From: Candidatus Avamphibacillus intestinigallinarum | GTDB lineage: Bacteria; Bacillota; Bacilli; Bacillales; Amphibacillaceae | Length of the DNA: 52,889 nt | NCBI GenBank assembly: GCA_018711205.1 | Contig: DVIO01000040.1 | Span: forward strand, 1 to 52,889 | Direction of reading: 5' to 3' | In this document: piece by piece, positions 38,688 to 47,262 of the stretch | How the letters are laid out: every line of letters begins with the position of its first letter | How positions within the stretch are numbered: the first letter of the stretch is position 1 | Program-made: the position numbers and the translations under genes | Notes under the pieces: model-generated | Database searches by the model: none | The model's input: only the letters and a program-made list of their open reading frames with translations | Told to the model about the DNA's origin: nothing

Positions 38688-38897
38688 ATGATATTTAAAG
38701 TGTTATATCAAGAGGTACCCGACGAAGTACCTGTTAGAGAAAGAACAAAAAGCCTTTATATAGAGGCTGAATCAGTGCGAGAAGTTAGAAAAAAATTACA
38801 AAATCATCAATATAATATAGAATTTATTGAAGCTTTAGATGACAATCATTTAGCATATGAAAAGCAATCTGAAGATTTCAAGTTAGAGCAGGTGTAA
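38688..38897 (+). CDS. rpoY: RNA polymerase epsilon subunit RpoY
   Basis: A 69-residue protein of the RpoY (formerly YkzG, DUF1447) family, an accessory subunit of Firmicutes RNA polymerase. The N terminus [20 protein letters not shown] is highly characteristic, as is [21 protein letters not shown] precedes the ATG. It is three bases upstream of rnjA, the conserved pair of Bacillales. Confidence 0.95.
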   Translation: MIFKVLYQEVPDEVPVRERTKSLYIEAESVREVRKKLQNHQYNIEFIEALDDNHLAYEKQSEDFKLEQV

Positions 38898-38900
38898 AAT

Positions 38901-40568
38901 ATGAAATTTGTTAAAAATGATCAAGCTGCTGTTTTCGCACTCGGTGGCCTTTCAGAAATCGGTAAAAACACATATGGTGTTCAGTTTCAAGATGAAATTA
39001 TTTTAATTGATGCAGGAATTAAGTTTCCTGATGATGAATTGCTCGGTATTGACTATGTTATTCCTGATTATACGTATTTAATTCAAAATCAAGATAAAAT
39101 CAAAGGTTTATTTATTACCCATGGTCACGAGGACCACATTGGTGGTATTCCATTTCTACTAAAAGAAATCAATATTCCAATCTATGCAGGTCCTCTTGCA
39201 ATCGGGCTGATTCGTAAAAAGTTAGAAGAACATGGGTTGCTTAGACAAGCACAACTTATTCCTTTTAATGAAGATGATGTTTTTAAATTCAGAAAAACTT
39301 CTGTAAGCTTCTTCCAAGTTACGCATAGTATTCCTGATTCATATGGTATTGTTGTCAAAACACCACCAGGAAATATTGTGCATACTGGAGATTTCAAATT
39401 TGACTTCACCCCAATTGGGACACCAGCTAACTTAGCGAAAATGGCTCAAATCGGTGAAGAAGGCGTACTTTGCTTACTATCCGATAGTACCAATAGTGAA
39501 GTTCCTGGATTTACCATGTCAGAAAGCGTCGTCGGCGAAACAATTAAAGATATTTTTTACCGGGCTGACGGTCGTCTGATTTTTGCTACCTTCGCTTCTA
39601 ATATTTATCGTTTACAACAAGTTATTGGAGCTGCTGTAGCAAACAATCGTAAAGTTGCCATTTTCGGACGTAGTATGGAGTCTGCGATTACAATTGGTAC
39701 TGAATTAGGATATATTGATGCACCAAAAGATACTTTCATTGATGCAAACCAAATCAATCGATTACCTGCTGATGAAGTATGTATCCTTTGTACAGGGTCA
39801 CAAGGAGAACCAATGGCTGCCCTATCACGTATTGCAAACGGTACACACCGACAAATCCAGATTATCCCTGAAGATACTGTTGTATTTTCATCTTCACCGA
39901 TTCCTGGCAATACAGTAAGCGTTAGTCGTATCATTGATAAATTAGAACGTTCCGGAGCAGAAGTCATCCATGGTAAATTAAACAACATTCATACTTCTGG
40001 TCACGGGAGTCAAGAAGAACAAAAATTAATGCTACGTCTCATTCAACCAAAATTCTTCTTACCGATTCATGGTGAGTATCGTATGTTAAAAGAACATACA
40101 AAACTTGCAGAATCTTGTGGTGTACCATTAGAAAATTCATTTGTGATGGATAATGGAGATGTTTTGGCCTTAAATAAAGATGAAGCACAAATTGCGGGTA
40201 AAATTCCATCTGGCGTTGTGTATGTAGATGGAAACGGTATTGGAGATATTGGGAATATCGTTTTACGAGACCGTCGTATTTTATCAGAAGAAGGCCTTGT
40301 AATTGTTGTGGTTAGCATTAACATGAAGGACTTTAAGATTGCTTCAGGCCCAGATATTATCTCACGTGGTTTTGTCTACATGAGAGAATCTGGTGATTTA
40401 ATTAATGAAGCTCAAAAACTTGTTTCAACACATTTAAATAAAGTGATGGAACGCAGAACTACTCAATGGTCTGAAATTAAAAATGAAATCACAGATACGA
40501 TTGCACCGTTCTTATATGAAAAAACGAAAAGAAGACCAATGGTATTACCAATTATTATGGAAATATAA
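38901..40568 (+). CDS. rnjA: Ribonuclease J1
   Basis: A 555-residue metallo-beta-lactamase/beta-CASP nuclease with 5'-3' exonuclease and endonuclease activity in mRNA turnover and rRNA maturation. The zinc motif [10 protein letters not shown] has His74, His76, Asp78 and His79. Later signatures are [23 protein letters not shown], the beta-CASP region and [11 protein letters not shown] followed by PIHGEYRML. The length fits RNase J1. It ends at a shared terminator facing ktrC. Confidence 0.97.
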   Translation: MKFVKNDQAAVFALGGLSEIGKNTYGVQFQDEIILIDAGIKFPDDELLGIDYVIPDYTYLIQNQDKIKGLFITHGHEDHIGGIPFLLKEINIPIYAGPLAIGLIRKKLEEHGLLRQAQLIPFNEDDVFKFRKTSVSFFQVTHSIPDSYGIVVKTPPGNIVHTGDFKFDFTPIGTPANLAKMAQIGEEGVLCLLSDSTNSEVPGFTMSESVVGETIKDIFYRADGRLIFATFASNIYRLQQVIGAAVANNRKVAIFGRSMESAITIGTELGYIDAPKDTFIDANQINRLPADEVCILCTGSQGEPMAALSRIANGTHRQIQIIPEDTVVFSSSPIPGNTVSVSRIIDKLERSGAEVIHGKLNNIHTSGHGSQEEQKLMLRLIQPKFFLPIHGEYRMLKEHTKLAESCGVPLENSFVMDNGDVLALNKDEAQIAGKIPSGVVYVDGNGIGDIGNIVLRDRRILSEEGLVIVVVSINMKDFKIASGPDIISRGFVYMRESGDLINEAQKLVSTHLNKVMERRTTQWSEIKNEITDTIAPFLYEKTKRRPMVLPIIMEI

Positions 40569-40603
40569 AAAAAGAGTAGACTTTAACGAGTCTACTCTTT
40601 TTT
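40567..40603. terminator. Bidirectional terminator between rnjA and ktrC
   Basis: AAAAAAAGAGTAGACT and AGTCTACTCTTTTTT form a 14-bp stem with a 6-base loop. Confidence 0.88.
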
Positions 40604-41270
40604 AATCATCATCTACAACTAAATGTTTTTCAAATCTTGAGATGTCATTATCAGCACCGATGACAATTAAAATATCATCCTCTTTCAATAATTCTTCAGC
40701 ACTTGGCGATACATTTATGTTATCTTCATTTTTAATTGCAACAATATTACATCCATAATTGGCACGAATATCTAAATCAACGATTGTTTTACCACTCATT
40801 TTCTTACCAGCTTTTACCTCAACAATACTATGTTCATCAGATAGCTCTAGGTAATCTAATATATTACTTGAAATAATATTATGAGCAATTCTCTTACCCA
40901 TATCTCTTTCCGGATGCACAACTTGATTCGCACCGATTTTTTTAAGTATTTTCTCATGATAGTCATTTTGTGCTTTAACCGTAATTTTCTCAATTCCTAA
41001 ATCCGTTAGTATGACCGTTGTTAAAATACTTGCTTGAATATTATCACCAATCGCGACAATGACATGATCAATATTTTTAATACCTAATTCTTTTAATGCA
41101 CTTTCATCTGTTGCATCAGCAATCACAGCATACGTTGCAACATTCTTAAACTCATTTACTTTTTCTTCGTCAATATCAATTGCCAGAACATGCATATCTT
41201 CCATACTTAACTCTCGACAAATGCTTCCACCAAATCGTCCAAGCCCGATTACGGCAAATTCTCGTTTCAT
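40602..41270 (-). CDS. ktrC: Potassium uptake regulatory subunit KtrC (RCK protein)
   Basis: A 222-residue cytosolic gating ring protein. The N-terminal RCK-N domain has the nucleotide motif AVIGLGRFGGSICREL and the acidic residue at the end of the second strand (LAIDIDEEKV); the C-terminal RCK-C domain (about 135-220) is the site where c-di-AMP binds in relatives. GGAGG is eight bases before the ATG at 41270. KtrC works with a KtrB/KtrD-type pore; such a pore gene lies at 47263-48627. Confidence 0.93.
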   Translation of the reverse strand: MKREFAVIGLGRFGGSICRELSMEDMHVLAIDIDEEKVNEFKNVATYAVIADATDESALKELGIKNIDHVIVAIGDNIQASILTTVILTDLGIEKITVKAQNDYHEKILKKIGANQVVHPERDMGKRIAHNIISSNILDYLELSDEHSIVEVKAGKKMSGKTIVDLDIRANYGCNIVAIKNEDNINVSPSAEELLKEDDILIVIGADNDISRFEKHLVVDDD

Positions 41271-41337
41271 CTTTAACTCCTCCATTGTCTTGATACATAT
41301 CGTTTATTTTACCATAAGAAAAGAGAAGAAGTATCAC

Positions 41338-42351
41338 TCACTTCTTCCCTTTTACATAATCAGCATCAAATAAAAACATCTTCATGATCAAAATCAAGGA
41401 TGGAATCAGTAGAAGTAAGCCAGCAATAAATGCTATGACTAATGCAAGTCCCATCGCTTCGTGTGTCGCCCCTTCATGAATTGTAATGTAGGGATCGAGT
41501 AAATAGGGTAAATGTGCTTTACCATATCCAAAGAAAGCAAAAAAGAATTGAAGCATGACTGCGATAAATGCCATTCCATAATTTCTTTTGAAATAAATAC
41601 AGAGTAACGCAATCATGAAACATGCTACAGACAATCCAAACATCCACCACAGATCAATCATATTATTATAATGTCTTGGGTTATGTCTACTCAACGCAAT
41701 AAATGTTGTTAAGCTTGCAATAATAGTAGGAATACTCCAAAACAAAGCATAGTTTCTCACAATTTTTAAAGCTGATGTGTCTCCAGCCCGATTGGCATAG
41801 AAGCTTAAAAAGGTCGCACTTATAAATAGTACGGAAACAATCGCTAAGAATACAACACTCCAAGAATATGGACTGAAAAATAGTTCTTTTACAAGTAATT
41901 GAACATTGCCATCAACAACATCAATAAATCCACCTTCAGAAATTGTTAATGCAACAGATAAAGAAGCTGGTATTAATAGACCAGTCGCACCGTATAAGAA
42001 CATATACACATCACTTTGCTTAGATCCATAATTTTCAAAAGCGTAAAATGATCCACGTATTGCTAATAATATAATAGCGATACTACCTGGAACGAGCAAA
42101 GCTGTTCCGTAATAGTATGCTGCATCTGGGAAAAAGCCGACTAATCCAACAAAGAAAAATACGAAGAATACATTCGTAATTTCCCAAACTGGTGATAAAT
42201 AACGTGAAATTAATTTATTCATAATATGATCTTTTTTTGTCTTTTTAGCATAGTATGCAAAAAATCCAGCACCAAAATCTACAGAGGCCACTATCAAATA
42301 ACCATAGAGAAATATCCATAATACGGTGATCCCAATTATTTCATAATTCAT
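41338..42351 (-). CDS. cydB: Cytochrome bd ubiquinol/menaquinol oxidase subunit II
   Basis: A 337-residue membrane subunit with about eight membrane segments. The start SVDFGAGFFAYYAKK and a middle GLLIPASLSVALTISEGGFI are typical of CydB in Gram-positive bacteria. It overlaps the end of cydA by four bases, so the two are coupled. Together they reduce oxygen with menaquinol and are usually favoured at low oxygen. The cydCD maturation genes are not in the window. Confidence 0.95.
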   Translation of the reverse strand: MNYEIIGITVLWIFLYGYLIVASVDFGAGFFAYYAKKTKKDHIMNKLISRYLSPVWEITNVFFVFFFVGLVGFFPDAAYYYGTALLVPGSIAIILLAIRGSFYAFENYGSKQSDVYMFLYGATGLLIPASLSVALTISEGGFIDVVDGNVQLLVKELFFSPYSWSVVFLAIVSVLFISATFLSFYANRAGDTSALKIVRNYALFWSIPTIIASLTTFIALSRHNPRHYNNMIDLWWMFGLSVACFMIALLCIYFKRNYGMAFIAVMLQFFFAFFGYGKAHLPYLLDPYITIHEGATHEAMGLALVIAFIAGLLLLIPSLILIMKMFLFDADYVKGKK

Positions 42352-43706
42352 TCAGTCTCCTCCTCTACAAAGGATGGAAAACGTTCTTTCATTTCTAGAT
42401 CAACTGGGTTGTTTTTAAACATCTTTCTTAACACAATGACACATAATACGCCTAAAAGGATATACAATGCTAAGAAGAGTAGGAACATTTTCCCGACATG
42501 TGGTGAAGTGGTCGCTGCTTCTGAGACCTTCATATACCCTCGTAATATCCAGGGTTGTCTACCTACCTCAGCGTAAATCCAGCCAAATTCAATTCCAAGC
42601 ATTGCAAGTGGTCCATTTAAGACAAGTAAAGTAAGGAGCCATTTTTTATGTGGGTTCCACTTTCTCTTTAATGTACACAATATATAAATAAAGGTAACGA
42701 CTAATGAATACATACCAACCATAACCATTAGATCAAACATGTAATGTACCCATAAAGCTGGTAACTCATCATCTGGATATTCTTCCAATCCTTTTACTTC
42801 AGCATTGAAATCTGAAAAAGCTAAAAAGCTTAATGCTTTAGGAATTCGTATCGCATTTTTCACAACATTATCATCTGTTAATCGACCAAATAAAATGAGA
42901 TCCGCAGCTTCTTCTGTTTCAAAATGCCATTCAGCTGCAGCCAGTTTCTCAGGTTGATATTCTGCTAAGAATTTTGCTGATATATCCCCTGCTAATGCCG
43001 TCAATATCGTAAATATAAATGTCATAATTACAGTGAATTTTAAGGCTTTTTTATAATATGCTTTAGCTTTATGGCGATTTTTAATAATGATATAAGCTGT
43101 TAAGGCGGCTAAAATAGCTGCCGATGTCATATAGGCTGAGGTTAACACATGGAATACTTTAGATGGTGTTGCTGGATTTAACATCGCTTGAATCGGATTA
43201 ATTGAAATAATCTTTCCATCTTCCATTGTAAAACCTTCAGGTGTATTCATAAATGCGTTCACACTTGTAATAAATACTGCAGAGAAGCCTGCCCCAAGTA
43301 CGACTGGGATAGATAATAACCAATGATAAATTGGTTTCTTGAAACGATCCCACGTATATAAATATGCCCCTAAGAAGATTGCTTCAAAGAAGAAGGCAAA
43401 GGTTTCCATAAATAAAGGTAAACTAATAACATTACCTGCTATTTGCATGAAGCTTGGCCATAACAATGATAATTGTAGCCCAATTGCAGTTCCTGTTACG
43501 ACTCCAATTGCTACCGTAATCACAAAACCACGCGTCCATCGTCTAGCTAATAAAGTGTAGTGTGGATCCTTTTTTTTAATCCCAATAAATTCTGCAATTG
43601 AAATTAATAATGGAATACCGACACCAATGGTTGCAAAGATAATATGAAATCCAAGTGTCATCGCTGTCAACATTCTACTTAATAAAACCGTATCTAATTC
43701 CGGCAT
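42348..43706 (-). CDS. cydA: Cytochrome bd oxidase subunit I
   Basis: The 452-residue haem-binding subunit carrying haems b558, b595 and d. His21 in LTAMTLGFHIIFATIGVG is the conserved N-terminal ligand. GRQPWILRGYMKV in the C-terminal third is a strong CydA signature. The Q-loop is short, as in Gram-positive enzymes. The ATG at 43706 has AGGAGG nine bases upstream, and a 24-base inverted repeat lies immediately before that ribosome site. Confidence 0.96.
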   Translation of the reverse strand: MPELDTVLLSRMLTAMTLGFHIIFATIGVGIPLLISIAEFIGIKKKDPHYTLLARRWTRGFVITVAIGVVTGTAIGLQLSLLWPSFMQIAGNVISLPLFMETFAFFFEAIFLGAYLYTWDRFKKPIYHWLLSIPVVLGAGFSAVFITSVNAFMNTPEGFTMEDGKIISINPIQAMLNPATPSKVFHVLTSAYMTSAAILAALTAYIIIKNRHKAKAYYKKALKFTVIMTFIFTILTALAGDISAKFLAEYQPEKLAAAEWHFETEEAADLILFGRLTDDNVVKNAIRIPKALSFLAFSDFNAEVKGLEEYPDDELPALWVHYMFDLMVMVGMYSLVVTFIYILCTLKRKWNPHKKWLLTLLVLNGPLAMLGIEFGWIYAEVGRQPWILRGYMKVSEAATTSPHVGKMFLLFLALYILLGVLCVIVLRKMFKNNPVDLEMKERFPSFVEEETE

Positions 43707-43722
43707 CTCTTCCTCCTTCTTA

Positions 43723-43746
43723 ATTATGTTCAACATTGAACATAAT
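43723..43746 (-). promoter_or_regulatory. Perfect inverted repeat ahead of cydA
   Basis: ATTATGTTCAA and TTGAACATAAT flank a 2-base centre, an 11-bp perfect repeat just upstream of the cydA ribosome site. It does not match the Rex operator (TTGTGA-N6-TCACAA). It could be an operator for another repressor, or a leader hairpin. Confidence 0.55.
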
Positions 43747-43898
43747 CAAAAATGTAATGATGGATTATGGCAACTTTGCGGTAGTATTATTAATAAATCT
43801 TACCATTTTGCTTCCATTATAAACCTTATGATAACCTTTTATTCTTAAAGTTTTGACATAAGTTTGAAATTTATGATGTGAATATTTATTTAAAAATA

Positions 43899-43940
43899 AA
43901 ACATCTTAACAGTTCATCATTCTTTACCATTAAGATGTTT
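43899..43940. terminator. Terminator after the CBS-domain gene
   Basis: AAACATCTTAA and TTAAGATGTTT pair across a loop of about 20 bases; the minus strand continues TTTTATTTTT. It lies just after the cbpB stop. Confidence 0.72.
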
Positions 43941-43946
43941 ATACTA

Positions 43947-44405
43947 TTATTCCTTTTTTTCTTTCTGTCTATCTTCATAAAAATTACGATTTAGTCTTTT
44001 TAAAATAGCCCTTCGCGTTAAGATACCATCAAATATCCCATCTTTATCTGCAACACATACAAATGGATGATCGATAACCATTTTTAAAGCATCCATAAAA
44101 GGTAAATCTTCTGTTACTGATGGAATATCCTTTTCCATGATTTCTTGGACTTCAATATTTGGTAGCCTTTCCATTTCAAATCTTTCTAAACCTAATATAT
44201 GATTTAAAATCAATGTTTTGCTGATTAATCCTGTTAGTTTATAAGAAGTGTCAAGAACCGGAACAGCTGAATAGCCAGATTTAACGAGTACCAACAGTGC
44301 ATGTTCTAGCGGATTATTCAATTGAACATGAGCTACTTTTTCTCCAGGAATCATCAAATCCCTCACTGTTAAACCTTTAATTTGCTGATCTTGAATCAAA
44401 CTCAT
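43947..44405 (-). CDS. cbpB: CBS-domain protein, CbpB/DarB (YkuL) family
   Basis: A 152-residue protein made of two CBS domains (about 12-65 and 80-140). RDLMIPGEKVAHVQ, SGYSAVPVLDTSYKLTGLIS and DGIFDGILTRRAILKRLN are CBS core strands and helices. Relatives YkuL/DarB and CbpB bind c-di-AMP and regulate the (p)ppGpp synthetase Rel or pyruvate carboxylase in studied Firmicutes. Both pyc and Ktr genes are in this window. The ATG at 44405 has AAAGGGAG upstream. The c-di-AMP link is inferred from family. Confidence 0.85.
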   Translation of the reverse strand: MSLIQDQQIKGLTVRDLMIPGEKVAHVQLNNPLEHALLVLVKSGYSAVPVLDTSYKLTGLISKTLILNHILGLERFEMERLPNIEVQEIMEKDIPSVTEDLPFMDALKMVIDHPFVCVADKDGIFDGILTRRAILKRLNRNFYEDRQKEKKE

Positions 44406-44588
44406 ATAAACGCTCCCTTTTATAACCATTCATAATTTATGATACATGAATTTAGAATATCCATATTTTAGTGTAGCATAATCAGTCTCTTTTTAATAAT
44501 GAATGTTCATGATATTTTTAATTTATCATAGGTTTAGATATGATATAATTTTAAAGATCACAACAAATCTCCAGGGAAGGTTCGACAT

Positions 44589-45446
44589 ATGAACAGAAGA
44601 TCTTTTATCAAATATATTGTGAGTAGTTTTCTAACCGTTATTGGTCTTTCTGGTGGTAGCTATGTCTATGCACGAGAAATCGAACCATCATTAGTTAATA
44701 CACATCAAGAACAATTTAAATCTAAATATCTTTCAGACGCTTTTCATAACTTTAAAATCGTCCAATTTTCTGATACACATCTTGGATTTCAATACACTTT
44801 AAATAAATTACGAAAATTAGCCCATCGAATAAACGTTCTAAAACCTGATATCATTGTGTTTACTGGCGATTTAGTAGACAAGCCGGATACCTACGAATGG
44901 TCTCAGGAATTGATTGATATTTTAAAAACGCTTCAAGCACCCTACGGTAAATTTTGGAACTTTGGAAATCATGATCACGGGGGAAATGGAACTGAAGTCC
45001 TTAAAAAAGTGATGGAAAAAGCAGATTTTCAATTATTACAAAATGAACATGTTCGTATTAAAAAGAATAGCGAATATTTTATATTAGCCGGTGTTGACGA
45101 CATGAGTTTAGGGAAGCCAAATATTGAAAAAGCGCTAGACCAAACAAAAGAAGATGAATTTAAAATCTTATTATCGCATGCTCCAGACTTTGCAGATATC
45201 GCTCGAAAATATCCAGTAGACATCCAATTATCTGGTCACAGTCATGGTGGACAAGTTCGACTTCCATTTGTTGGTCATTTATATACACCATCTTATGCAA
45301 CGAAATACATTAAAGGTACGTATCAATTTGAACATGACCGTCTACAACTATATGTAAATTGTGGCATCGGTACGACAAGGCTTCCCCTTCGCTTCCTTTG
45401 TGTTCCAGAAATCTATGAATTAACTTTAAAAAAATATAGCAATTAA
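44589..45446 (+). CDS. Tat-exported metallophosphoesterase (YkuE family)
   Basis: A 285-residue calcineurin-like phosphoesterase. It begins with a twin-arginine signal, NRRSFIK (residues 2-8) and a hydrophobic stretch ending in YVYAR. The metal motifs are FSDTHLG, TGDLVD, GNHDHGG and SGHSHGGQVRLP. B. subtilis YkuE is a Tat substrate that binds the cell wall, with ykyB nearby. The same neighbours occur here. Substrate is unknown; a lipid or nucleotide phosphodiester is likely. Confidence 0.9.
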   Translation: MNRRSFIKYIVSSFLTVIGLSGGSYVYAREIEPSLVNTHQEQFKSKYLSDAFHNFKIVQFSDTHLGFQYTLNKLRKLAHRINVLKPDIIVFTGDLVDKPDTYEWSQELIDILKTLQAPYGKFWNFGNHDHGGNGTEVLKKVMEKADFQLLQNEHVRIKKNSEYFILAGVDDMSLGKPNIEKALDQTKEDEFKILLSHAPDFADIARKYPVDIQLSGHSHGGQVRLPFVGHLYTPSYATKYIKGTYQFEHDRLQLYVNCGIGTTRLPLRFLCVPEIYELTLKKYSN

Positions 45447-45477
45447 AAAGCAGGTATGAGCGCCCTGCTTTTTAATT
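45441..45477 (+). terminator. Terminator after the phosphoesterase gene
   Basis: AATTAAAAAGCAGG and CCTGCTTTTTAATT form a 14-bp stem with an 8- to 9-base loop, followed by G and C; the T run is within the stem. Confidence 0.72.
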
Positions 45478-45535
45478 GCAACTTTGACAAATGTAAGATA
45501 TGCTAAATTTAATGAATGAGAAAGGAGTTTCACCT

Positions 45536-46006
45536 TTGCAACAGACTAAAGAGATTGCAAAAGCAATCTATACCGTGAATCGTCACGCCAAAACCGCTCC
45601 AGAACCACAACATTTATATTTCCTCAAAAAGTCAGCTATCGAACGCTTACTTAATGAAAAACGCGCTAAAAAAATTGGTCTTCATTTTTCAGACCATCCA
45701 AAATTCAGTAATCAACATTCCACTTTACTCATACAAGTCGATGAATTTTATTTTCATGTACCACCGACAAAGGATGATTTTAAACATCTTAAACATTTAG
45801 GCGGTCTAAATCATAATTATCGTAACCCGCAAGTAAAGATGTCTCTTTCGCAAGCTAAAAAAATAATTTATCAATACATTGAGTGGAAGCCAACTGAGAA
45901 AAAGAAACAAAAGCCTTTTACGTCAACTTATTATACACCATCTTCACTAGGACAATTAAATTGGAAACCTAGAAAACAACAGGCTAAGACAAGACGTTAT
46001 AAATAA
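45536..46006 (+). CDS. ykyB: YkyB family protein
   Basis: A 156-residue basic protein with YkyB signatures AKAIYTVNRHAKTAPEPQHL, KKIGLHFSDHPKFSNQ and FHVPPTKDDFKHL. The TTG at 45536 is the likely start: AAAGGAG lies seven bases upstream and the length then matches the B. subtilis protein. ATG codons further upstream lack this site. The Lys-rich tail is more variable. Function is unknown. Confidence 0.87.
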   Translation: MQQTKEIAKAIYTVNRHAKTAPEPQHLYFLKKSAIERLLNEKRAKKIGLHFSDHPKFSNQHSTLLIQVDEFYFHVPPTKDDFKHLKHLGGLNHNYRNPQVKMSLSQAKKIIYQYIEWKPTEKKKQKPFTSTYYTPSSLGQLNWKPRKQQAKTRRYK

Positions 46007-46063
46007 ATCTGTGCTAGATTTATTCGTGAATAAAATGAAGCTAAACCATATTTGAACGCTGAC

Positions 46064-46396
46064 TTACAATCGCGTGATTACACGTTTTTGTTTTCTAATT
46101 TGAGACATTAACGTCCAAAGGCCATACATTGACAATAATTTTAGCAGCAATGAAAGTTCTATACTTGTAGCATATGTAGGCAAGTAGGTTGAAATGACAA
46201 AGTATAAACATATTACAATAAAACTATTTAGCATGTAACGAAATAAATCGATTGCTTGATGGTTTATGATGAATTGCACGAGTATAGACCCTACACATAC
46301 ACAACTAATAAACATTAAAATATTCATATAGTACGTAATTGGAATGGACCCTACACTATCCATGATGATATCCCATATATATGTGACGTTTCCCAT
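46064..46396 (-). CDS. Hypothetical small membrane protein
   Basis: A 110-residue protein with about four hydrophobic segments (about 18-38, 50-68, 72-85, 88-100) and a Lys/Arg-rich C-terminal end that should lie in the cytosol. GAGGTGGGC lies ahead of the ATG. I see no motif and no relation to known transporters. It is isolated between ykyB and the Spo0E-like gene and faces the former. Confidence 0.55.
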   Translation of the reverse strand: MGNVTYIWDIIMDSVGSIPITYYMNILMFISCVCVGSILVQFIINHQAIDLFRYMLNSFIVICLYFVISTYLPTYATSIELSLLLKLLSMYGLWTLMSQIRKQKRVITRL

Positions 46397-46497
46397 TTCA
46401 TGCCCACCTCATATCGTATAAATGACTATGTTTAATCATACTTTCCAGCTGCATGGACATTTATACGTAATTACATATATTGGAAGGGCCATTCATA

Positions 46498-46707
46498 TTA
46501 ACGTTTAAACTCTTTTTCAAAAACTTCCTTAATACGTATCAGTAAAATACGTTCAAGCTTCTTTTTGATATCAATATTTAATAAATCGTCCAACTTCTTA
46601 GCACTTTTTAGCGTATCTGGATGAGTTAGACCTTTTTCCTTTGCTTCTTGCTCTAGCCTTTTTCTAAATGTTTCAATTTTATGTTGTAAATATTCTTCTG
46701 ACTGCAT
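46498..46707 (-). CDS. Spo0E-like aspartyl-phosphate phosphatase family protein
   Basis: A 69-residue two-helix protein. IETFRKRLEQEAKEKGLTHP is followed by SAKKLDDLLN (residues 35-44), which aligns to the Spo0E signature SQELDxLL with Ala-Lys-Lys in place of Gln-Glu. Spo0E proteins remove phosphate from Spo0A and hold back sporulation. The ATG at 46707 has GGGAGAG nine bases upstream. The C-terminal extension after residue 46 is basic and longer than usual. Activity towards Spo0A is inferred. Confidence 0.7.
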   Translation of the reverse strand: MQSEEYLQHKIETFRKRLEQEAKEKGLTHPDTLKSAKKLDDLLNIDIKKKLERILLIRIKEVFEKEFKR

Positions 46708-46750
46708 GAACTTCACTCTCCCATGCAATGGTAAATGTTTACATTAAATC

Positions 46751-46790
46751 TTAAAAAGCTCAGACAGCATGTCTCTGTCTGAGCTTTTTA
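46751..46790 (-). terminator. Terminator after the 28-residue membrane peptide gene
   Basis: AAAAAGCTCAGACAG and CTGTCTGAGCTTTTT form a 15-bp stem with a 7-base loop directly after the stop of the small gene, with T runs on both strands. Confidence 0.87.
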
Positions 46791-46877
46791 TTACGCTTCA
46801 TTATCAAATAAGCAATATCCAATATTTAATAGTAAAATGGCAAAACAAATGATTCCGAACGCAATATCCCAATTCAT
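46791..46877 (-). CDS. 28-residue small membrane protein
   Basis: A 28-codon gene starting MNWDIAFGIICFAILLLNIG and ending DNEA. It has a strong ribosome site, AAAAGGGGAGGCG, seven to eight bases before the ATG, and a strong terminator begins immediately after the stop. The product is one membrane helix (about residues 5-23) with an acidic end; two cysteines lie in or near the helix. I cannot name a family. Single-helix accessory subunits of oxidases or transporters have this form, but no evidence here ties it to one. Confidence 0.65.
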   Translation of the reverse strand: MNWDIAFGIICFAILLLNIGYCLFDNEA

Positions 46878-47016
46878 GAAATCGCCTCCCCTTTTGTAAT
46901 ATACCCATCATGAATCTAAAAGAATCAATCATATCTAGTTTATATCATATCAATTTATACAACTGAAATAAAGTAAAACTTACAAATAGCTACATAAAAT
47001 CTAGACATTAGTCTAT

Positions 47017-47043
47017 ACAGAATATCTCTGCCTACGTATTGTA
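47017..47043 (+). promoter_or_regulatory. Possible sigma-K-like promoter ahead of the YjcZ-type gene
   Basis: AC at 47017-47018, a 16-base spacer and CGTATTGTA at 47035-47043 fit the sigma-K pattern (AC, then CATANNNTA) with one mismatch. It would start transcription about 10 bases before the ribosome site. Short patterns like this arise by chance, so this is tentative. Confidence 0.3.
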
Positions 47044-47072
47044 TCAATGTAATCACTAAGGAGGTATCAGTC

Positions 47073-47216
47073 ATGAGTATGTTTGAACACGATCATAATG
47101 GCATGAATAACGAAAAAGGTATGAACAACTCAAACCGAAGATATGGGAAACATTTTTCTTTAATTGTTGTCTTGTTTATTTTACTCATCATTGTAGGAGC
47201 TTCTTATTATTGCTAA
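47073..47216 (+). CDS. YjcZ-type tiny transmembrane protein
   Basis: A 47-residue protein with a polar, Asn/His/Met-rich N-terminal half and a C-terminal membrane helix FSLIVVLFILLIIVGASYYC. That helix matches the tiny-TM/YjcZ family hallmark FALIVVLFILLIIVGA almost exactly. Such proteins are annotated as sporulation-related in Bacillus, though their function is not established. AAGGAGG lies nine bases before the ATG, and a bidirectional terminator follows the stop. Confidence 0.82.
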   Translation: MSMFEHDHNGMNNEKGMNNSNRRYGKHFSLIVVLFILLIIVGASYYC

Positions 47217-47223
47217 AGATACA

Positions 47224-47258
47224 AAATACCCTACCTCGATTAAACAGGTAGGGTATTT
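47224..47258. terminator. Bidirectional terminator between the YjcZ-type gene and ktrB/D
   Basis: AAATACCCTACCT and AGGTAGGGTATTT form a 13-bp stem with a 9-base loop. Confidence 0.85.
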
Positions 47259-47262
47259 ACAT

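Noticed and set aside
39605-39988. A 127-codon minus-strand frame inside rnjA
   Set aside because: Antisense to the conserved RNase J1 gene; no ribosome site and no family resemblance.
43723-43746. Rex operator ahead of cydA
   Set aside because: The half-sites TTATGTTCAA do not match TTGTGAA, and the spacing is different.
45029-45223. A 64-codon minus-strand frame inside the phosphoesterase gene
   Set aside because: Antisense shadow of a gene with intact metal-binding motifs.
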